Virus record (IMG/VR): IMGVR_UViG_3300049846_002234
Span: 1 to 54,940 of that record
DNA: 54,940 nt
Origin: a virus
Strand: one strand, 5' to 3'
Shown here: piece by piece, positions 1-7,699 of the stretch
How positions within the stretch are numbered: position 1 is the stretch's first letter
Layout of the letters: the number at the start of each line of letters is the position of its first letter
The notes under the pieces: model-generated
Told to the model about the DNA's origin: nothing
The model's database searches: none
What the model saw: only the letters and a program-made list of their open reading frames with translations
Made by a program: the position numbers and the translations under genes

Positions 1-51
1 CGCGCGGGCGGGGGCCGGGGGGCCGGGGGAGGCGTTGAGCTTCGCATCCAT
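1..51 (-). CDS. N-terminal part of a small Pro/Ala-rich protein crossing the window edge
   Basis: An ATG at base 51 on the - strand is preceded by GGGAG six bases upstream, a good ribosome binding site. The frame reads M-D-A-K-L-N-A-S and then a Pro/Ala/Arg run and is still open at base 1, exactly on a codon boundary. If the sequence is circular the same frame continues from base 54940 to a stop at 54851-54853, giving a 46-residue basic, proline-rich protein of unknown function. It would be the first gene of the - strand unit. A GC-rich random frame can also stay open this long, so the call is tentative. Confidence 0.4.
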   Translation of the reverse strand, partial: MDAKLNASPGPPAPARA

Positions 52-263
52 TTTTTCTCCCGACTTTTTCTGTCGGCGGGCCTGGCTGGCGTCGTCCCAC
101 GTTTATCCCGCTGATACTTCCCAGGGATGATGGGACAATCTAGGGTCTCTCCCGGGCGTTGCACACTTTCTGCGCTCCCAGCGCTCCCATCGTCCCAATC
201 CCACACCCCCTGGGCGGGCAGGGACTTGACGGCGTAGGGGAGGCGCTGCGACACTCCTCAGCC
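52..263. promoter_or_regulatory. Divergent control region
   Basis: This gene-free stretch separates the - strand start at 51 from the + strand start at 264. It holds a small hairpin (CCGAC at 60-64 pairing with GTCGG at 72-76), a tandem 9-bp repeat GCGCTCCCA at 172-180 and 181-189, and three similar boxes: TCGTCCCA near 92 and near 190, and TGGGACAA in the opposite orientation near 131. Such repeated boxes in a divergent region suggest operators. A weak - strand promoter (TTGTCC, 16-bp spacer, TATCAG) overlaps the inverted box. No convincing + strand sigma-70 promoter was found. Confidence 0.45.
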
Positions 264-623
264 ATGAGCCTTCTCGACACGCTCCAGCGCGCCCTGGGAC
301 CAGGGGATCTGGCGCGGATCGTGTCCGCCCAGGAGCGCCAAGCGGCTGCCCTCGAGCGGTTGGTGGAGCTCGCCGAGGTGGCCCTGGGGGTAGATCCGCC
401 CACGCTGACGGCGGCGGCCACAGCAACCCCAGGCACGGTGGAGATCGGCGAGGCGGATCGCACCGCCCTGCGGAAGATCGAGGAGATCACCCTGGCGCTC
501 GCCTCGGCCATGGGGCGCACCCCCACCGACGAGGAGATTCACGCGGAACTCGACCGGCAGGAAGCCGTGGAGGCGGAGGCGGCCCGCGCCGCCGCCGGGT
601 GGGGGATGCATGGGCTCCACTAG
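264..623 (+). CDS. Hypothetical protein with a short sigma-factor-like segment
   Basis: This is the first gene of the + strand unit, 119 residues. ATG at 264 is chosen because the upstream in-frame extension is unlike protein. The N-terminus (SLLDTLQRAL) is helical and Gln/Glu/Leu-rich. Residues about 70-90 contain GRTPTDEEIHAEL, which resembles the start of sigma-70 region 3 (typically GREPTDEEIAEEL). No region 2 or region 4 is present, so it is not a complete sigma factor; the match may be chance or mark a small regulator. The Shine-Dalgarno-like GGGGAGG lies about 20 bases upstream, too far to be ideal. The gene overlaps the next by 14 bases. Confidence 0.6.
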   Translation: MSLLDTLQRALGPGDLARIVSAQERQAAALERLVELAEVALGVDPPTLTAAATATPGTVEIGEADRTALRKIEEITLALASAMGRTPTDEEIHAELDRQEAVEAEAARAAAGWGMHGLH

Positions 624-1308
624 CACGCTGGCGCCCATCGCCGCCGCTGCCCTCGCTGAGGTGGCGAAGTTGGAAGCCCGCATCGGGGGGCGCGACGTGC
701 TCATTGGGGCGCTGGCTACGGCCACGCTCGACAAGCCGGGGAATCGGCTCCTGCACATGCTGGCCGACCCGTCCAACGCCAACGCGCCGCTCCTCGAGCT
801 GTGCCGCGCCGCAGGCCTGCGCCCTGGCGCCCTGATCGAGGCCGTCTCCCAGGGGCTCACCGCTGCCAGCCACCTGGAAGCGCGGGTACTCGTCGCCCAA
901 GGCACCCCAGCCGTCGTCCGCGACGTGATGGTCAAGGCGGCGCCCCGCGAGGAAACCTGCTACGACTGTGGCGGGACGCAGACCAAGACGCCTGATCCGA
1001 CCGACGAGGTACCCAATCCCTCGCCGGAGCCCTGCGCCACCTGCAACGGGCGGGGCACCCTCGCCTACGCCGCCGACCCCGAAGCGCGCAAGCTCGCGCT
1101 CGACCTCTCGGGCCTGCTCCCCAAGGCCGGCGGGATCTCCATCACCAACACCCAGCAGCTCGCCAACGTCGTCGCCGGCGGGGGGAGTGGTGACGGCGAC
1201 CGCCTGCAGGAAGCGATGGATCAGATTCTCTTCGGCGGTGGCCCAGCCGCCGCGCTCCCTCCCATCGACGTGACGCCGACCCCCTCCGCTCCTGCGGACC
1301 CGGTGTAG
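610..1308 (+). CDS. Zinc-finger protein of unknown function (DnaJ-like CxxC pairs)
   Basis: The 232-residue protein has a helical N-terminal half and, in the middle, two Cys pairs: CYDCGG and CATCNGRG. They lie about 25 residues apart and resemble half of a DnaJ-type zinc centre (CxxCxGxG). The C-terminus is Gly, Pro and Ala rich. It overlaps the preceding gene by 14 bases, so the two are probably translationally coupled. A small terminase subunit or other DNA-binding role is possible from the zinc centre and position, but no helix-turn-helix is evident. Function unknown. Confidence 0.65.
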   Translation: MGSTSTLAPIAAAALAEVAKLEARIGGRDVLIGALATATLDKPGNRLLHMLADPSNANAPLLELCRAAGLRPGALIEAVSQGLTAASHLEARVLVAQGTPAVVRDVMVKAAPREETCYDCGGTQTKTPDPTDEVPNPSPEPCATCNGRGTLAYAADPEARKLALDLSGLLPKAGGISITNTQQLANVVAGGGSGDGDRLQEAMDQILFGGGPAAALPPIDVTPTPSAPADPV

Positions 1309-1317
1309 GAGATGCGT

Positions 1318-1548
1318 ATGGCGGCTCTTGACCCGGAGCTCTTGGATGAGATGCTGGCAGAGCTCTCAGCACGGCGCCTGCCCAAGAACGACCTCCCGAA
1401 GTACGTGGCCCTGATCTTCGCCGCCGCTGTCGCCTGGGGCGCCTTCGAGGCCCGCATGCGTGTGGTGGAGGATCGCTACGACCAGCTCAAGGCGGCGATC
1501 ATCGAAATGAAGGATGACCTCCGGGCCATCCGGGAACGCCGGCCGTGA
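1318..1548 (+). CDS. Small one-TM protein upstream of the endolysin (holin- or spanin-like)
   Basis: The 76-residue protein has one hydrophobic segment (about residues 27-43, VALIFAAAVAWGAF) followed by a charged helix with heptad-like spacing. ATG at 1318 is preferred over ATG at 1312 because GGAG at 1308-1311 then has a 6-base spacing. The stop overlaps the GTG start of the endolysin gene, a coupling typical of lysis genes. A holin or an inner-membrane spanin subunit are both possible; one TM plus a coiled coil fits a spanin better. Inference from topology and context only. Confidence 0.6.
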   Translation: MAALDPELLDEMLAELSARRLPKNDLPKYVALIFAAAVAWGAFEARMRVVEDRYDQLKAAIIEMKDDLRAIRERRP

Positions 1549-2099
1549 GCCCTGACCAGGCGGACGAGGCGATCCTCGCCGGGATCCTCCAACGCGAAGG
1601 CGGCTACCGCAACGTCCCGGGGGACCGGGGCGGCCCGACCAACTTCGGCATCACCGCCGCCACCTTGGGTGCCTGGCGGAAGCTGGGGCGGCCGGCGACG
1701 GTGGAGGAGGTGCAGGCGCTGCCCCTCGAGGAGGCGCGGGAGATCTACCGCAGCCAGTACATCGCCCCCTTCGATCGCATCCCGCACGCGGCGCTCCGCG
1801 AGCAGCTCATCGACTTCGGGGTGAACAGCGGGCCCGGCACCGCCGCCAACCACCTGCAGCGAGTGTTGGGGATTCCTGAGACCGGGACGGTCGGCGCCAA
1901 TACCCTCGCGGTCCTCGAGCAGGTCTCCCGCCTCACCATCGGCACCCGGCCGGCCCTCGCACTCGTCAACGATGCGCTGGTCGCCTCCAGACTCCTCCTC
2001 ATCGATCGGCTGGAGGATGGGGGGAAGATCCCGTCCACCGACGAAGAGGGTGTAGAATCGCGGGCACTCGGGTTCTTCCTCGCACGGCCCAACGGCTGA
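1545..2099 (+). CDS. Endolysin, GH108-type N-acetylmuramidase with peptidoglycan-binding tail
   Basis: The 184-residue protein matches the GH108 lysozyme-like family. Residues 17-21 read REGGY with catalytic Glu18, followed by DRGGPTNFGIT (27-37), the family's G-G-x-T-N-x-G-I signature. The C-terminal half (LIDFGVNSGP, then a helical repeat) resembles the PG_binding_3 domain that usually follows. It would cut the peptidoglycan glycan backbone at lysis. No signal peptide is visible, so a holin would be needed for release. It starts with GTG overlapping the TGA of the TM-protein gene. Length is normal for the family. Confidence 0.9.
   Translation: MSPDQADEAILAGILQREGGYRNVPGDRGGPTNFGITAATLGAWRKLGRPATVEEVQALPLEEAREIYRSQYIAPFDRIPHAALREQLIDFGVNSGPGTAANHLQRVLGIPETGTVGANTLAVLEQVSRLTIGTRPALALVNDALVASRLLLIDRLEDGGKIPSTDEEGVESRALGFFLARPNG
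2053..2058 (+). promoter_or_regulatory. TAGAAT box (possible -10 element)
   Basis: GTAGAATC occurs near the 3' end of the endolysin gene, about 73 bases before the next start at 2131. The same octamer recurs at four other places in the + unit (17246, 26407, 36735 and 43852), each at or just before a gene start. No matching -35 was found, and this copy is the weakest case because it lies inside coding sequence. Confidence 0.3.
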
Positions 2100-2130
2100 G
2101 CGGCCCGGGGCAGGAGACGCACACTCCGCC

Positions 2131-2403
2131 ATGCAGCCACCGAAGTACGACACGCTCACCAAAGAGCTCGCCGCACGTCTCACCTGGGCGCACACGCACA
2201 CGCCGAACCTGGTCCACGAGCCGCGCAAGGCCCGCTGGCTGTCGTCGGCGAACCTGAGCGAGACGCTCCGCCACCAGTACGAGACCCCACGGGCGGTGCG
2301 ACGCCGCCTGGGGCTCTCCGCCCGCCAGTACAAGAAGCGCCTCAAGGCCCACAAGCGCACCGGCTACCTTCCCCAGGCGTTCATGCGCCGGCAGGTGGGC
2401 TGA
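2131..2403 (+). CDS. Hypothetical basic protein
   Basis: A 90-residue, strongly basic protein, rich in Arg, Lys and His, with a central RRRLGLSARQYKKRLKAHKR stretch that could bind nucleic acid. GGAG stands about 15 bases upstream of the ATG. No family recognised. Its stop overlaps the ATG of the next gene. The basic segment suggests a DNA- or RNA-binding accessory protein, but nothing more can be said. Confidence 0.55.
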   Translation: MQPPKYDTLTKELAARLTWAHTHTPNLVHEPRKARWLSSANLSETLRHQYETPRAVRRRLGLSARQYKKRLKAHKRTGYLPQAFMRRQVG

Positions 2404-2636
2404 TGCCGGCCCCGTCTGACGCGGAGCTCCGCGATGTCATCCGGGCTCTCGCCATCATCCGAGGCCACGAGGAGCGTCTCCCCCCGGATCTGGTGTACTC
2501 CCGGATCCTCAGCACGTACGTGGAGTACCGCGTGCGCGCCGTCGGGCACGAATCCGCGCTGGCGGTCATCGCCAAGCACCTCGCGGATCGCTACCCCACC
2601 GCCCCCGCCCTGATCACGCCGGCGACTGTCGGCTAG
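2403..2636 (+). CDS. Hypothetical protein
   Basis: A 77-residue protein starting at an ATG that overlaps the preceding stop. Predicted helical (RDVIRALAIIRGHEE; SALAVIAKHLADRY), no cysteines, no TM segment. Unknown function. The coupling to the basic protein upstream suggests the pair is made together. Confidence 0.55.
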   Translation: MPAPSDAELRDVIRALAIIRGHEERLPPDLVYSRILSTYVEYRVRAVGHESALAVIAKHLADRYPTAPALITPATVG

Positions 2637-2646
2637 GAGCTGCCCG

Positions 2647-4278
2647 ATGGCTACATTCCGTACGTGGGATCGTCAGCACTACCTGCGCGTCTATAACCCG
2701 GCGATCGCGCGGCCCGACGGGCGCCAGGGGCAGCTCTTCGCCGACAGCACCGGCGTCGGCCCGGATGAGATCTTCGAAGTCGTCCCGGCGGGCAGCGACA
2801 CGTTCGGGCTCAAGATCCATGGCGTGTTCGTCTCGATGCAGCCGGACGGGCGGGTCGAAGTGAACCGGCCGAAGCTCCAGTCGTGGGAGCGGTTCCGCCT
2901 GGTGCCGGGAGTCGACGGCGGCCAGGGCATCCGCTCGGTGGCGTGGGGGTATCTCCTCGCGGCCGAACAGGGTGGGGGTGGCGCGGTGACCACTCGGACG
3001 TACGACGCCGCAGAGCCCTGGGAGAGCTTCTTCCCGGTGGGCGTAGGGCTGGGCGGGAACGCCTGGGCGGGTGGGCTTCACGGGGCGATCCGCCGGATTG
3101 GCCCGCGCGCCCTCGGCGACGATCGCGGCCCGCAGCTCTACGCCTCGCTCTCACGCTTCTACCACGGCAGCGAGATCCGCACGAACCCCGATCGCGTGAA
3201 GCGGGACGTGGCGAACGACGTGGCGGTGGGCTACGACGCCGCCCGCGTGCTCTTCCAGGTGGGCTCACTCGACAGCCGGGACTATTGGGCCGGGCACGTC
3301 GCCGATCAGAACGCCCCCGGCTACGAGAACGACGTACGCCGGCTGCTCGACACCTACCGCGCCGGCGGGCTGCGCCTCTCCTCGGCCTGCCTGATCGGCA
3401 AGGGCAACGGCACCGACCGGCAGAGCGTGCGCCGCGCGCACGTCCAGCGTCTCGCCAGCATCATGAAGGACTACCCGGATGTGATCCTGGTGGCGCAGAT
3501 GATGAACGAGCCGACGATCCTGGGGTACGCCAGCGAGGGGGAGCTCCTCGAGCTGGAAGCCCTCTTCCGCCAGATCGCGCCGCGCATCGTCACCAGCACG
3601 GGCGCCTACCCCGACAACGGCTACGGTGAGTCGGTCGACACCTGGGGACAGGTGGGCACCCCGCATCTCCCCCGCGACACCGACAAGAGCGAGATGCAGG
3701 ATCGCCCGTGGCGCCAGCCGTGGGAGATCGCCATGCTCGGGAAGGCGTGGGTGAACGACGAGCCGATTGGCCCGGGCGCCTCGGTGAACAGCGAGCGCCG
3801 GGCGAAGGTACTGCGCTCGCACGCAGCGGTGAGCTACATCAGCGGGGCGGCGAGCTACGTCTTCCACGCTGACGAGGGCATCCGTGGGCTGGGCGATCTC
3901 CCCCAGGTGCCGGGGTACCTCTACTCTCCCAAGGCCAAGCGCTTCCTGCCCGGCGGTCTCGCCAACGGCACGCTGCAGAACAGCAACAGCAACTTCCCGA
4001 ACCGGCATTGGGATCTCGACCCCATGTACTACCGCGCCGGCAACGGCAACACCCGAGGGATCGTCCGCTGCTTCGGCATGCAGCTCGACGGCCGCCAGTA
4101 CACCATCCCCTTCGGGCCGGTGAGCGACTTCGAGCTGATCGCGCGGCGGGGCATGCGTGTTGAGTGTTACCAGCAGGATCTCGGCGAGCAGCTCTGGACC
4201 AAGGGCGTGTCCCCCGGCGAGCGTGTGCGGTTCTCGGGCGAGCACCCCGACTACCTGCTCATTTCCACAGTGCTCTGA
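2647..4278 (+). CDS. Beta-trefoil plus TIM-barrel glycoside-hydrolase-like protein (virion depolymerase candidate)
   Basis: 543 residues. The first 110-130 resemble a fascin-type beta-trefoil (TWDRQHYLRVYN; G-V-F-V-S; WERFRLVPG), a fold used for carbohydrate or surface binding. The rest resembles a clan GH-A (cellulase-like) TIM barrel: Asn287-Glu288 in MMNEP would be the acid/base and Glu372 in NDEP the nucleophile, 84 residues later. A second protein in this genome (32084-34105) has the same arrangement. In a phage this suggests a tail or virion enzyme that degrades capsule or exopolysaccharide; its place next to the lysin gene would also allow a released depolymerase. No signal peptide. 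Substrate unknown. Confidence 0.7.
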   Translation: MATFRTWDRQHYLRVYNPAIARPDGRQGQLFADSTGVGPDEIFEVVPAGSDTFGLKIHGVFVSMQPDGRVEVNRPKLQSWERFRLVPGVDGGQGIRSVAWGYLLAAEQGGGGAVTTRTYDAAEPWESFFPVGVGLGGNAWAGGLHGAIRRIGPRALGDDRGPQLYASLSRFYHGSEIRTNPDRVKRDVANDVAVGYDAARVLFQVGSLDSRDYWAGHVADQNAPGYENDVRRLLDTYRAGGLRLSSACLIGKGNGTDRQSVRRAHVQRLASIMKDYPDVILVAQMMNEPTILGYASEGELLELEALFRQIAPRIVTSTGAYPDNGYGESVDTWGQVGTPHLPRDTDKSEMQDRPWRQPWEIAMLGKAWVNDEPIGPGASVNSERRAKVLRSHAAVSYISGAASYVFHADEGIRGLGDLPQVPGYLYSPKAKRFLPGGLANGTLQNSNSNFPNRHWDLDPMYYRAGNGNTRGIVRCFGMQLDGRQYTIPFGPVSDFELIARRGMRVECYQQDLGEQLWTKGVSPGERVRFSGEHPDYLLISTVL

Positions 4279-4289
4279 CGGAGGCGCAG

Positions 4290-4523
4290 ATGAAGATCCC
4301 GAATCTCGGTGACATTCAAGCGGCGATCAACGCGCAGATCGCCGCGCGTGGGCTCGATCAGTACGTGGAGTACGTCCAGTACCTGCCCGGCGATGCGCCG
4401 GCGCCGGAGGACGCGACCCACACGCTGACGCTCGAGAGCAAGAGCGGCGCGAAGGTGCAGGTGGCGATCAAGGCGAAGGGCTTCTACAGCGCGATCGCTG
4501 ACATCGCGCTCAGCGTGCTCTGA
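4290..4523 (+). CDS. Hypothetical protein
   Basis: A 77-residue protein; ATG at 4290 follows GGAGG with good spacing. It has a helical N-terminus (IQAAINAQIAARGL), then a short beta-rich part (HTLTLESKSGAKVQVAIKAK). No family recognised. It lies between the depolymerase candidate and the small protein at 4529, which has a similar helix-then-beta plan. Confidence 0.6.
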   Translation: MKIPNLGDIQAAINAQIAARGLDQYVEYVQYLPGDAPAPEDATHTLTLESKSGAKVQVAIKAKGFYSAIADIALSVL

Positions 4524-4528
4524 CGGCC

Positions 4529-4783
4529 ATGGCGGACGATCCCCTCTTCCGCGATCAACGCACCGAGGCTGGAGCCCTCCTCCGCTCCGGCCTCGATCTC
4601 GTCACGCAGATGGAGATCCCGCCCGGCAAGACGCTGGTGGGCGTGGTCGTTGCCGACAAGGATTCGCGCGTCCTGGGCTTCGCCGTACGCACCGGCAAGG
4701 GCTGGGAGTTCCATGGCCAGGTCTCGCAAGAGGTGGCGGCGGGGAAGAAGGGGATTCGCGCGACGCTGGCGGTGGTGATCTGA
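4529..4783 (+). CDS. Hypothetical protein
   Basis: An 84-residue protein with a predicted alpha plus beta fold (LVGVVVADKDSRVLGFAV; WEFHGQVSQEVAAG). Its stop overlaps the ATG of the HExxH gene that follows, so the two are coupled. No recognised domain. Confidence 0.6.
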   Translation: MADDPLFRDQRTEAGALLRSGLDLVTQMEIPPGKTLVGVVVADKDSRVLGFAVRTGKGWEFHGQVSQEVAAGKKGIRATLAVVI

Positions 4784-5205
4784 TGGAGCTGCCCCTCCTG
4801 CTTGCGGGACAGGCGGATCCTCCACGCTTCCGCTTGCATGAGGTGGACGACCCGATCTACAAGGTGCGTCTCTGCGTGTGCCATGGGCCGGAACAGGCAT
4901 TCTGCGACGACGTGAACACCACGATCCAGGATGACCAGCCGATCACCCCGCACCCTGGCGCGGCCGCGCGCTCCTGTGTGGCGCGAACGCCGGCTGGCCA
5001 TCTGCGCGTGTGGATCTGGCTCTCTTCCGACCAGCCCACCCCCGACCGGGCGCGCGTCGCGGCCCTCGTCGCCCATGAAGCGCTCCACGGAGCACTCGGC
5101 GTCTTTCAGGCGATCGGGCTCGCCCCCACCAAGAAGAGCGAGGAAGCCCTCACCTACTACGTGGAGTGGCTGACGTACGAAGCGCTTCAGTACCTCTGGG
5201 GATAG
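4783..5205 (+). CDS. Putative small zincin (HExxH) metallopeptidase
   Basis: The 140-residue protein carries AHEALHGAL: His98, Glu99 and His102 form an HExxH zinc-binding and catalytic motif. Glu120 and Glu121, about 20 residues later in SEEALTYYVEW, are well placed to supply the third ligand as in gluzincins. This is close to a minimal zincin core. Cys31, Cys33 and Cys41 lie in the N-terminal part. It sits directly before the terminase gene. It could process a virion protein, act on the host, or be a degenerate metallopeptidase; the motif is clear but activity is inference. Confidence 0.6.
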   Translation: MELPLLLAGQADPPRFRLHEVDDPIYKVRLCVCHGPEQAFCDDVNTTIQDDQPITPHPGAAARSCVARTPAGHLRVWIWLSSDQPTPDRARVAALVAHEALHGALGVFQAIGLAPTKKSEEALTYYVEWLTYEALQYLWG

Positions 5206-5208
5206 CCT

Positions 5209-6570
5209 GTGTATCACCCCGAAGTCGTCGCCGCCCGCTTCGCCCAGATCCTCGCCTCCCCCATCGGCGCGGCGTTCAAGGCGCAGTTCGGCGGCGCCCC
5301 CGCGCCTCTCCCCGCCGACGAGTGCCACCGGCGCACACGCCAGCTCGCGGCGATCTGGGATGCGAAGAAGGGTGCCCCCTCCCGCCGACTCACCGAGGAC
5401 GAGCAGCGCTTCGTCACCAACGAGCGCATCCTCAGCAAGATCGACTACCGCTACTTCGCTGAGCGGTACTCCTTCATCATCCACCCCGCGAAGGGTCTCA
5501 CCCCGATCTTCCCGCTCTTCACCTCACAAGAGCTGATCCTCGCGGCTATCGCGCGGGTGGAGTACGAACGCTGGCAGGCCGGGCACCCTGACGGGCTCCT
5601 CTGCAACATCCTCAAAGGGCGGCAGCTCGGCGCGAGCACTCTGTGCCAGTCGATCCTGGCGCACCGGGTGATGACGCAGACCTACACCAAGGGGCTGATC
5701 GCGTCCGACGTGCCGCAAAACTCCGGCTCCACGGGTCTGTTCGGCATGCTCGAGCTCACCGTGGAGCACTGCCCGTGGTGGTTGAAGCCGGGCGAGCAGT
5801 ACCACACCAAGGACCATCACATCGTCTTCACCAATCACGCCTCGGTGATCGTGGAGTCGGGTAAGTCGATGAAGGGGGCGCTGCAGGACGACGGCGGCAG
5901 CAAGGGGCAGATCGGGCGCAGTAAAACCTACTCGATCGCGCATCTCTCGGAGCTCTCCACCTGGGAGAACGCCGGCCAGATCGATGACGCGCTCATGCCG
6001 GCGATCCCGATGACGCCCCGCACCTTCATGGCGAAGGAGAGCACGGCCAAGGGGCGCCACAACTGGTGGCACAAGGAGTGGCTGACTACCCAGGCCGGCA
6101 ATGGGCGCAGCTTCAACATCTTCATCCCCTGGTACGCCGAGCGCAGCAAGTACTGGGCACCCTGCCCGACGAATTGGGATCCGCCGGACTTCGTGATCGC
6201 CTACGCCGCCCGCGTCGCCGAGCATGGCCCGCGCTGGATGGGGGGAGAGAGCTACCGTCTCTCCAAGGAACAGCTCTACTGGTACTTCCTGCAGCGCCGC
6301 GCCGCCGAGGACAAGGGGACGCTCTACAAGTTCCTGGAGGAGTACCCGGCCGAACCCGAGGAAGCGTTTCAGTACTCCGGGCGCAGCATCTTCACCCCCG
6401 CCGAGATCGACTACCTCCGCAACCGGGCCAAGCCCGCACGGATGGTGTACCGCGTCCTCCCCAACACCCTCATCGCGGACTTGCGCGACCACGCCCTGTC
6501 CCCGCAGGATCTCGAGGACGAGCTCTCAATGCCGGCGCACACCGCCGATGTCGCTGAGGAGATGACCTGA
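5209..6570 (+). CDS. terL: Terminase large subunit, ATPase domain (split gene, part 1)
   Basis: 453 residues, GTG start. It is the DNA-packaging motor ATPase: Walker A region LKGRQLGAST (135-144) and Walker B region ending H-L-S-E with catalytic Glu248. The C-terminal part (EEYPAEPEEAFQYSG, then IFTPAEI) is the usual linker just before the nuclease domain, but this protein ends there. The nuclease domain is encoded by the separate gene at 6713, with a 47-codon gene between. All three are linked by TGATG overlaps. The packaging motor must therefore be assembled from two chains. Family identity is secure; how the halves associate is inferred. Confidence 0.9.
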   Translation: MYHPEVVAARFAQILASPIGAAFKAQFGGAPAPLPADECHRRTRQLAAIWDAKKGAPSRRLTEDEQRFVTNERILSKIDYRYFAERYSFIIHPAKGLTPIFPLFTSQELILAAIARVEYERWQAGHPDGLLCNILKGRQLGASTLCQSILAHRVMTQTYTKGLIASDVPQNSGSTGLFGMLELTVEHCPWWLKPGEQYHTKDHHIVFTNHASVIVESGKSMKGALQDDGGSKGQIGRSKTYSIAHLSELSTWENAGQIDDALMPAIPMTPRTFMAKESTAKGRHNWWHKEWLTTQAGNGRSFNIFIPWYAERSKYWAPCPTNWDPPDFVIAYAARVAEHGPRWMGGESYRLSKEQLYWYFLQRRAAEDKGTLYKFLEEYPAEPEEAFQYSGRSIFTPAEIDYLRNRAKPARMVYRVLPNTLIADLRDHALSPQDLEDELSMPAHTADVAEEMT

Positions 6571-6713
6571 TGCACCACAAGCGCCGCCGCCCGAAGTCTC
6601 GTCGTGCTGGCTGTTGTTGCGGTGGGAAGTGGGCCAAGCAGGAATGGGCACCCAAGTACTACCGGGTGAAGGGGCTCCGTGGCCCGCGCAAGAAGCGGGA
6701 TCTGGAGGACTGA
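6570..6713 (+). CDS. 47-residue basic Cys-rich protein between the terminase halves
   Basis: ATG overlaps the terminase ATPase stop and its own TGA overlaps the ATG of the nuclease gene. The product is very basic (KRRRPKSRRAG at the N-terminus) with a C-C-C-G-G cluster at 15-19 and RGPRKKRD near the end. Small Arg/Lys-rich proteins with an R-A-G-C motif are common near phage packaging genes, so it may be a DNA-binding helper rather than debris. Perfect stop-start overlaps on both sides argue that it is translated. Confidence 0.65.
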   Translation: MHHKRRRPKSRRAGCCCGGKWAKQEWAPKYYRVKGLRGPRKKRDLED

Positions 6714-7699
6714 TGCCCCCCGCCGCTCGCGGGCTCCCCCCGCTCCCACGCAAGCTGGCCCGTCTCACCGATGACCTGGCGATCATTCCCCAGGGCTACG
6801 GCTTCCTGCCGCTCGCCCTGCGGGATCTCCTCCCTGGCGGTCCCCACGCCGACGGGCTAGGGCTCTGCGCGATCTACGAGCCCCCGCTCCGGGGGTTCAA
6901 GTACGTCGTCGCGGCCGACATCAGCGACGGGCTGGGCAAGGATCGCACCTCCATCGACGTGATCCGGCAGGGGACGGTGGCGCGGACGGAAGAGCAGGTC
7001 GCCCACTTCATCTCGGATCGGGTGAAGCCGCGCGAGGCGGCCTTCATCGTGGATGCCCTCGGACACCTCTACTGCGACGATGAGGGCCGGGAAGCCTGTG
7101 TCGCCATCGAGACCAACAACCACGGGCTCAGCACCCAGGACACCTTGCGCCTCCACCTCGGGTACCGGCACTTCTACGTGATGGAGCATGTGGGCGCGGC
7201 CGCGCACGCCAACCGCTTCAGCGCCCGGGAAGGGTGGTACACCACCCAGCGCACGCGCCCGATCGTGCTCGACCACCTCTACGAAGCGCTCACCACCTAC
7301 GACCCGGTGACCGGCGAGCCGGATCTCCTCATCAACTCCCCGCACACCTTGGGGGAGCTGCACGACTTCCAGACCGACGGAGCGCTGGCGGATGCGGCTG
7401 CCGCCGCTGGCGCGCATGACGACTGCCTGATGTCGCTCGCCATCGGGCACTACGTGAGCTGGCGGCTGGCCGGCGGAGAGCGGGAGCCCCTGGCCGATCG
7501 GCGCCGGCGCCTGCGTATGATCGAGCAGCGCCGCGCCTCCCTCTCTGCCTACGACGGGAGCGGCGCCAGCTACCAGACCATGCCGTACACCGAAGAGGAG
7601 ATCGCCCAGGTGCAGGGGGGCCGGGTGGATCGCCTCGACCCTGAGCTGGAAGAGCTCCTGTACGATCTCCGGGGAGAGACCTACGATGGCTTCTACTAA
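6713..7699 (+). CDS. terL: Terminase large subunit, nuclease domain (split gene, part 2)
   Basis: 328 residues. It matches the RNase H-fold nuclease of large terminases: VVAADISDGLGKDRT with Asp69, AIETNNHG with Glu133, and HDDCLMSLAIG with Asp236/Asp237 form the expected acidic metal-binding set in the right order. In standard large terminases this domain follows the ATPase in one chain. Here it is a free gene in a different frame, separated by 142 bases from the ATPase gene. ATG at 6713 overlaps the previous TGA. The C-terminus (RRRRLRMIEQRRASL and an acidic tail) may contact the portal or the ATPase chain. Confidence 0.88.
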   Translation: MPPAARGLPPLPRKLARLTDDLAIIPQGYGFLPLALRDLLPGGPHADGLGLCAIYEPPLRGFKYVVAADISDGLGKDRTSIDVIRQGTVARTEEQVAHFISDRVKPREAAFIVDALGHLYCDDEGREACVAIETNNHGLSTQDTLRLHLGYRHFYVMEHVGAAAHANRFSAREGWYTTQRTRPIVLDHLYEALTTYDPVTGEPDLLINSPHTLGELHDFQTDGALADAAAAAGAHDDCLMSLAIGHYVSWRLAGGEREPLADRRRRLRMIEQRRASLSAYDGSGASYQTMPYTEEEIAQVQGGRVDRLDPELEELLYDLRGETYDGFY

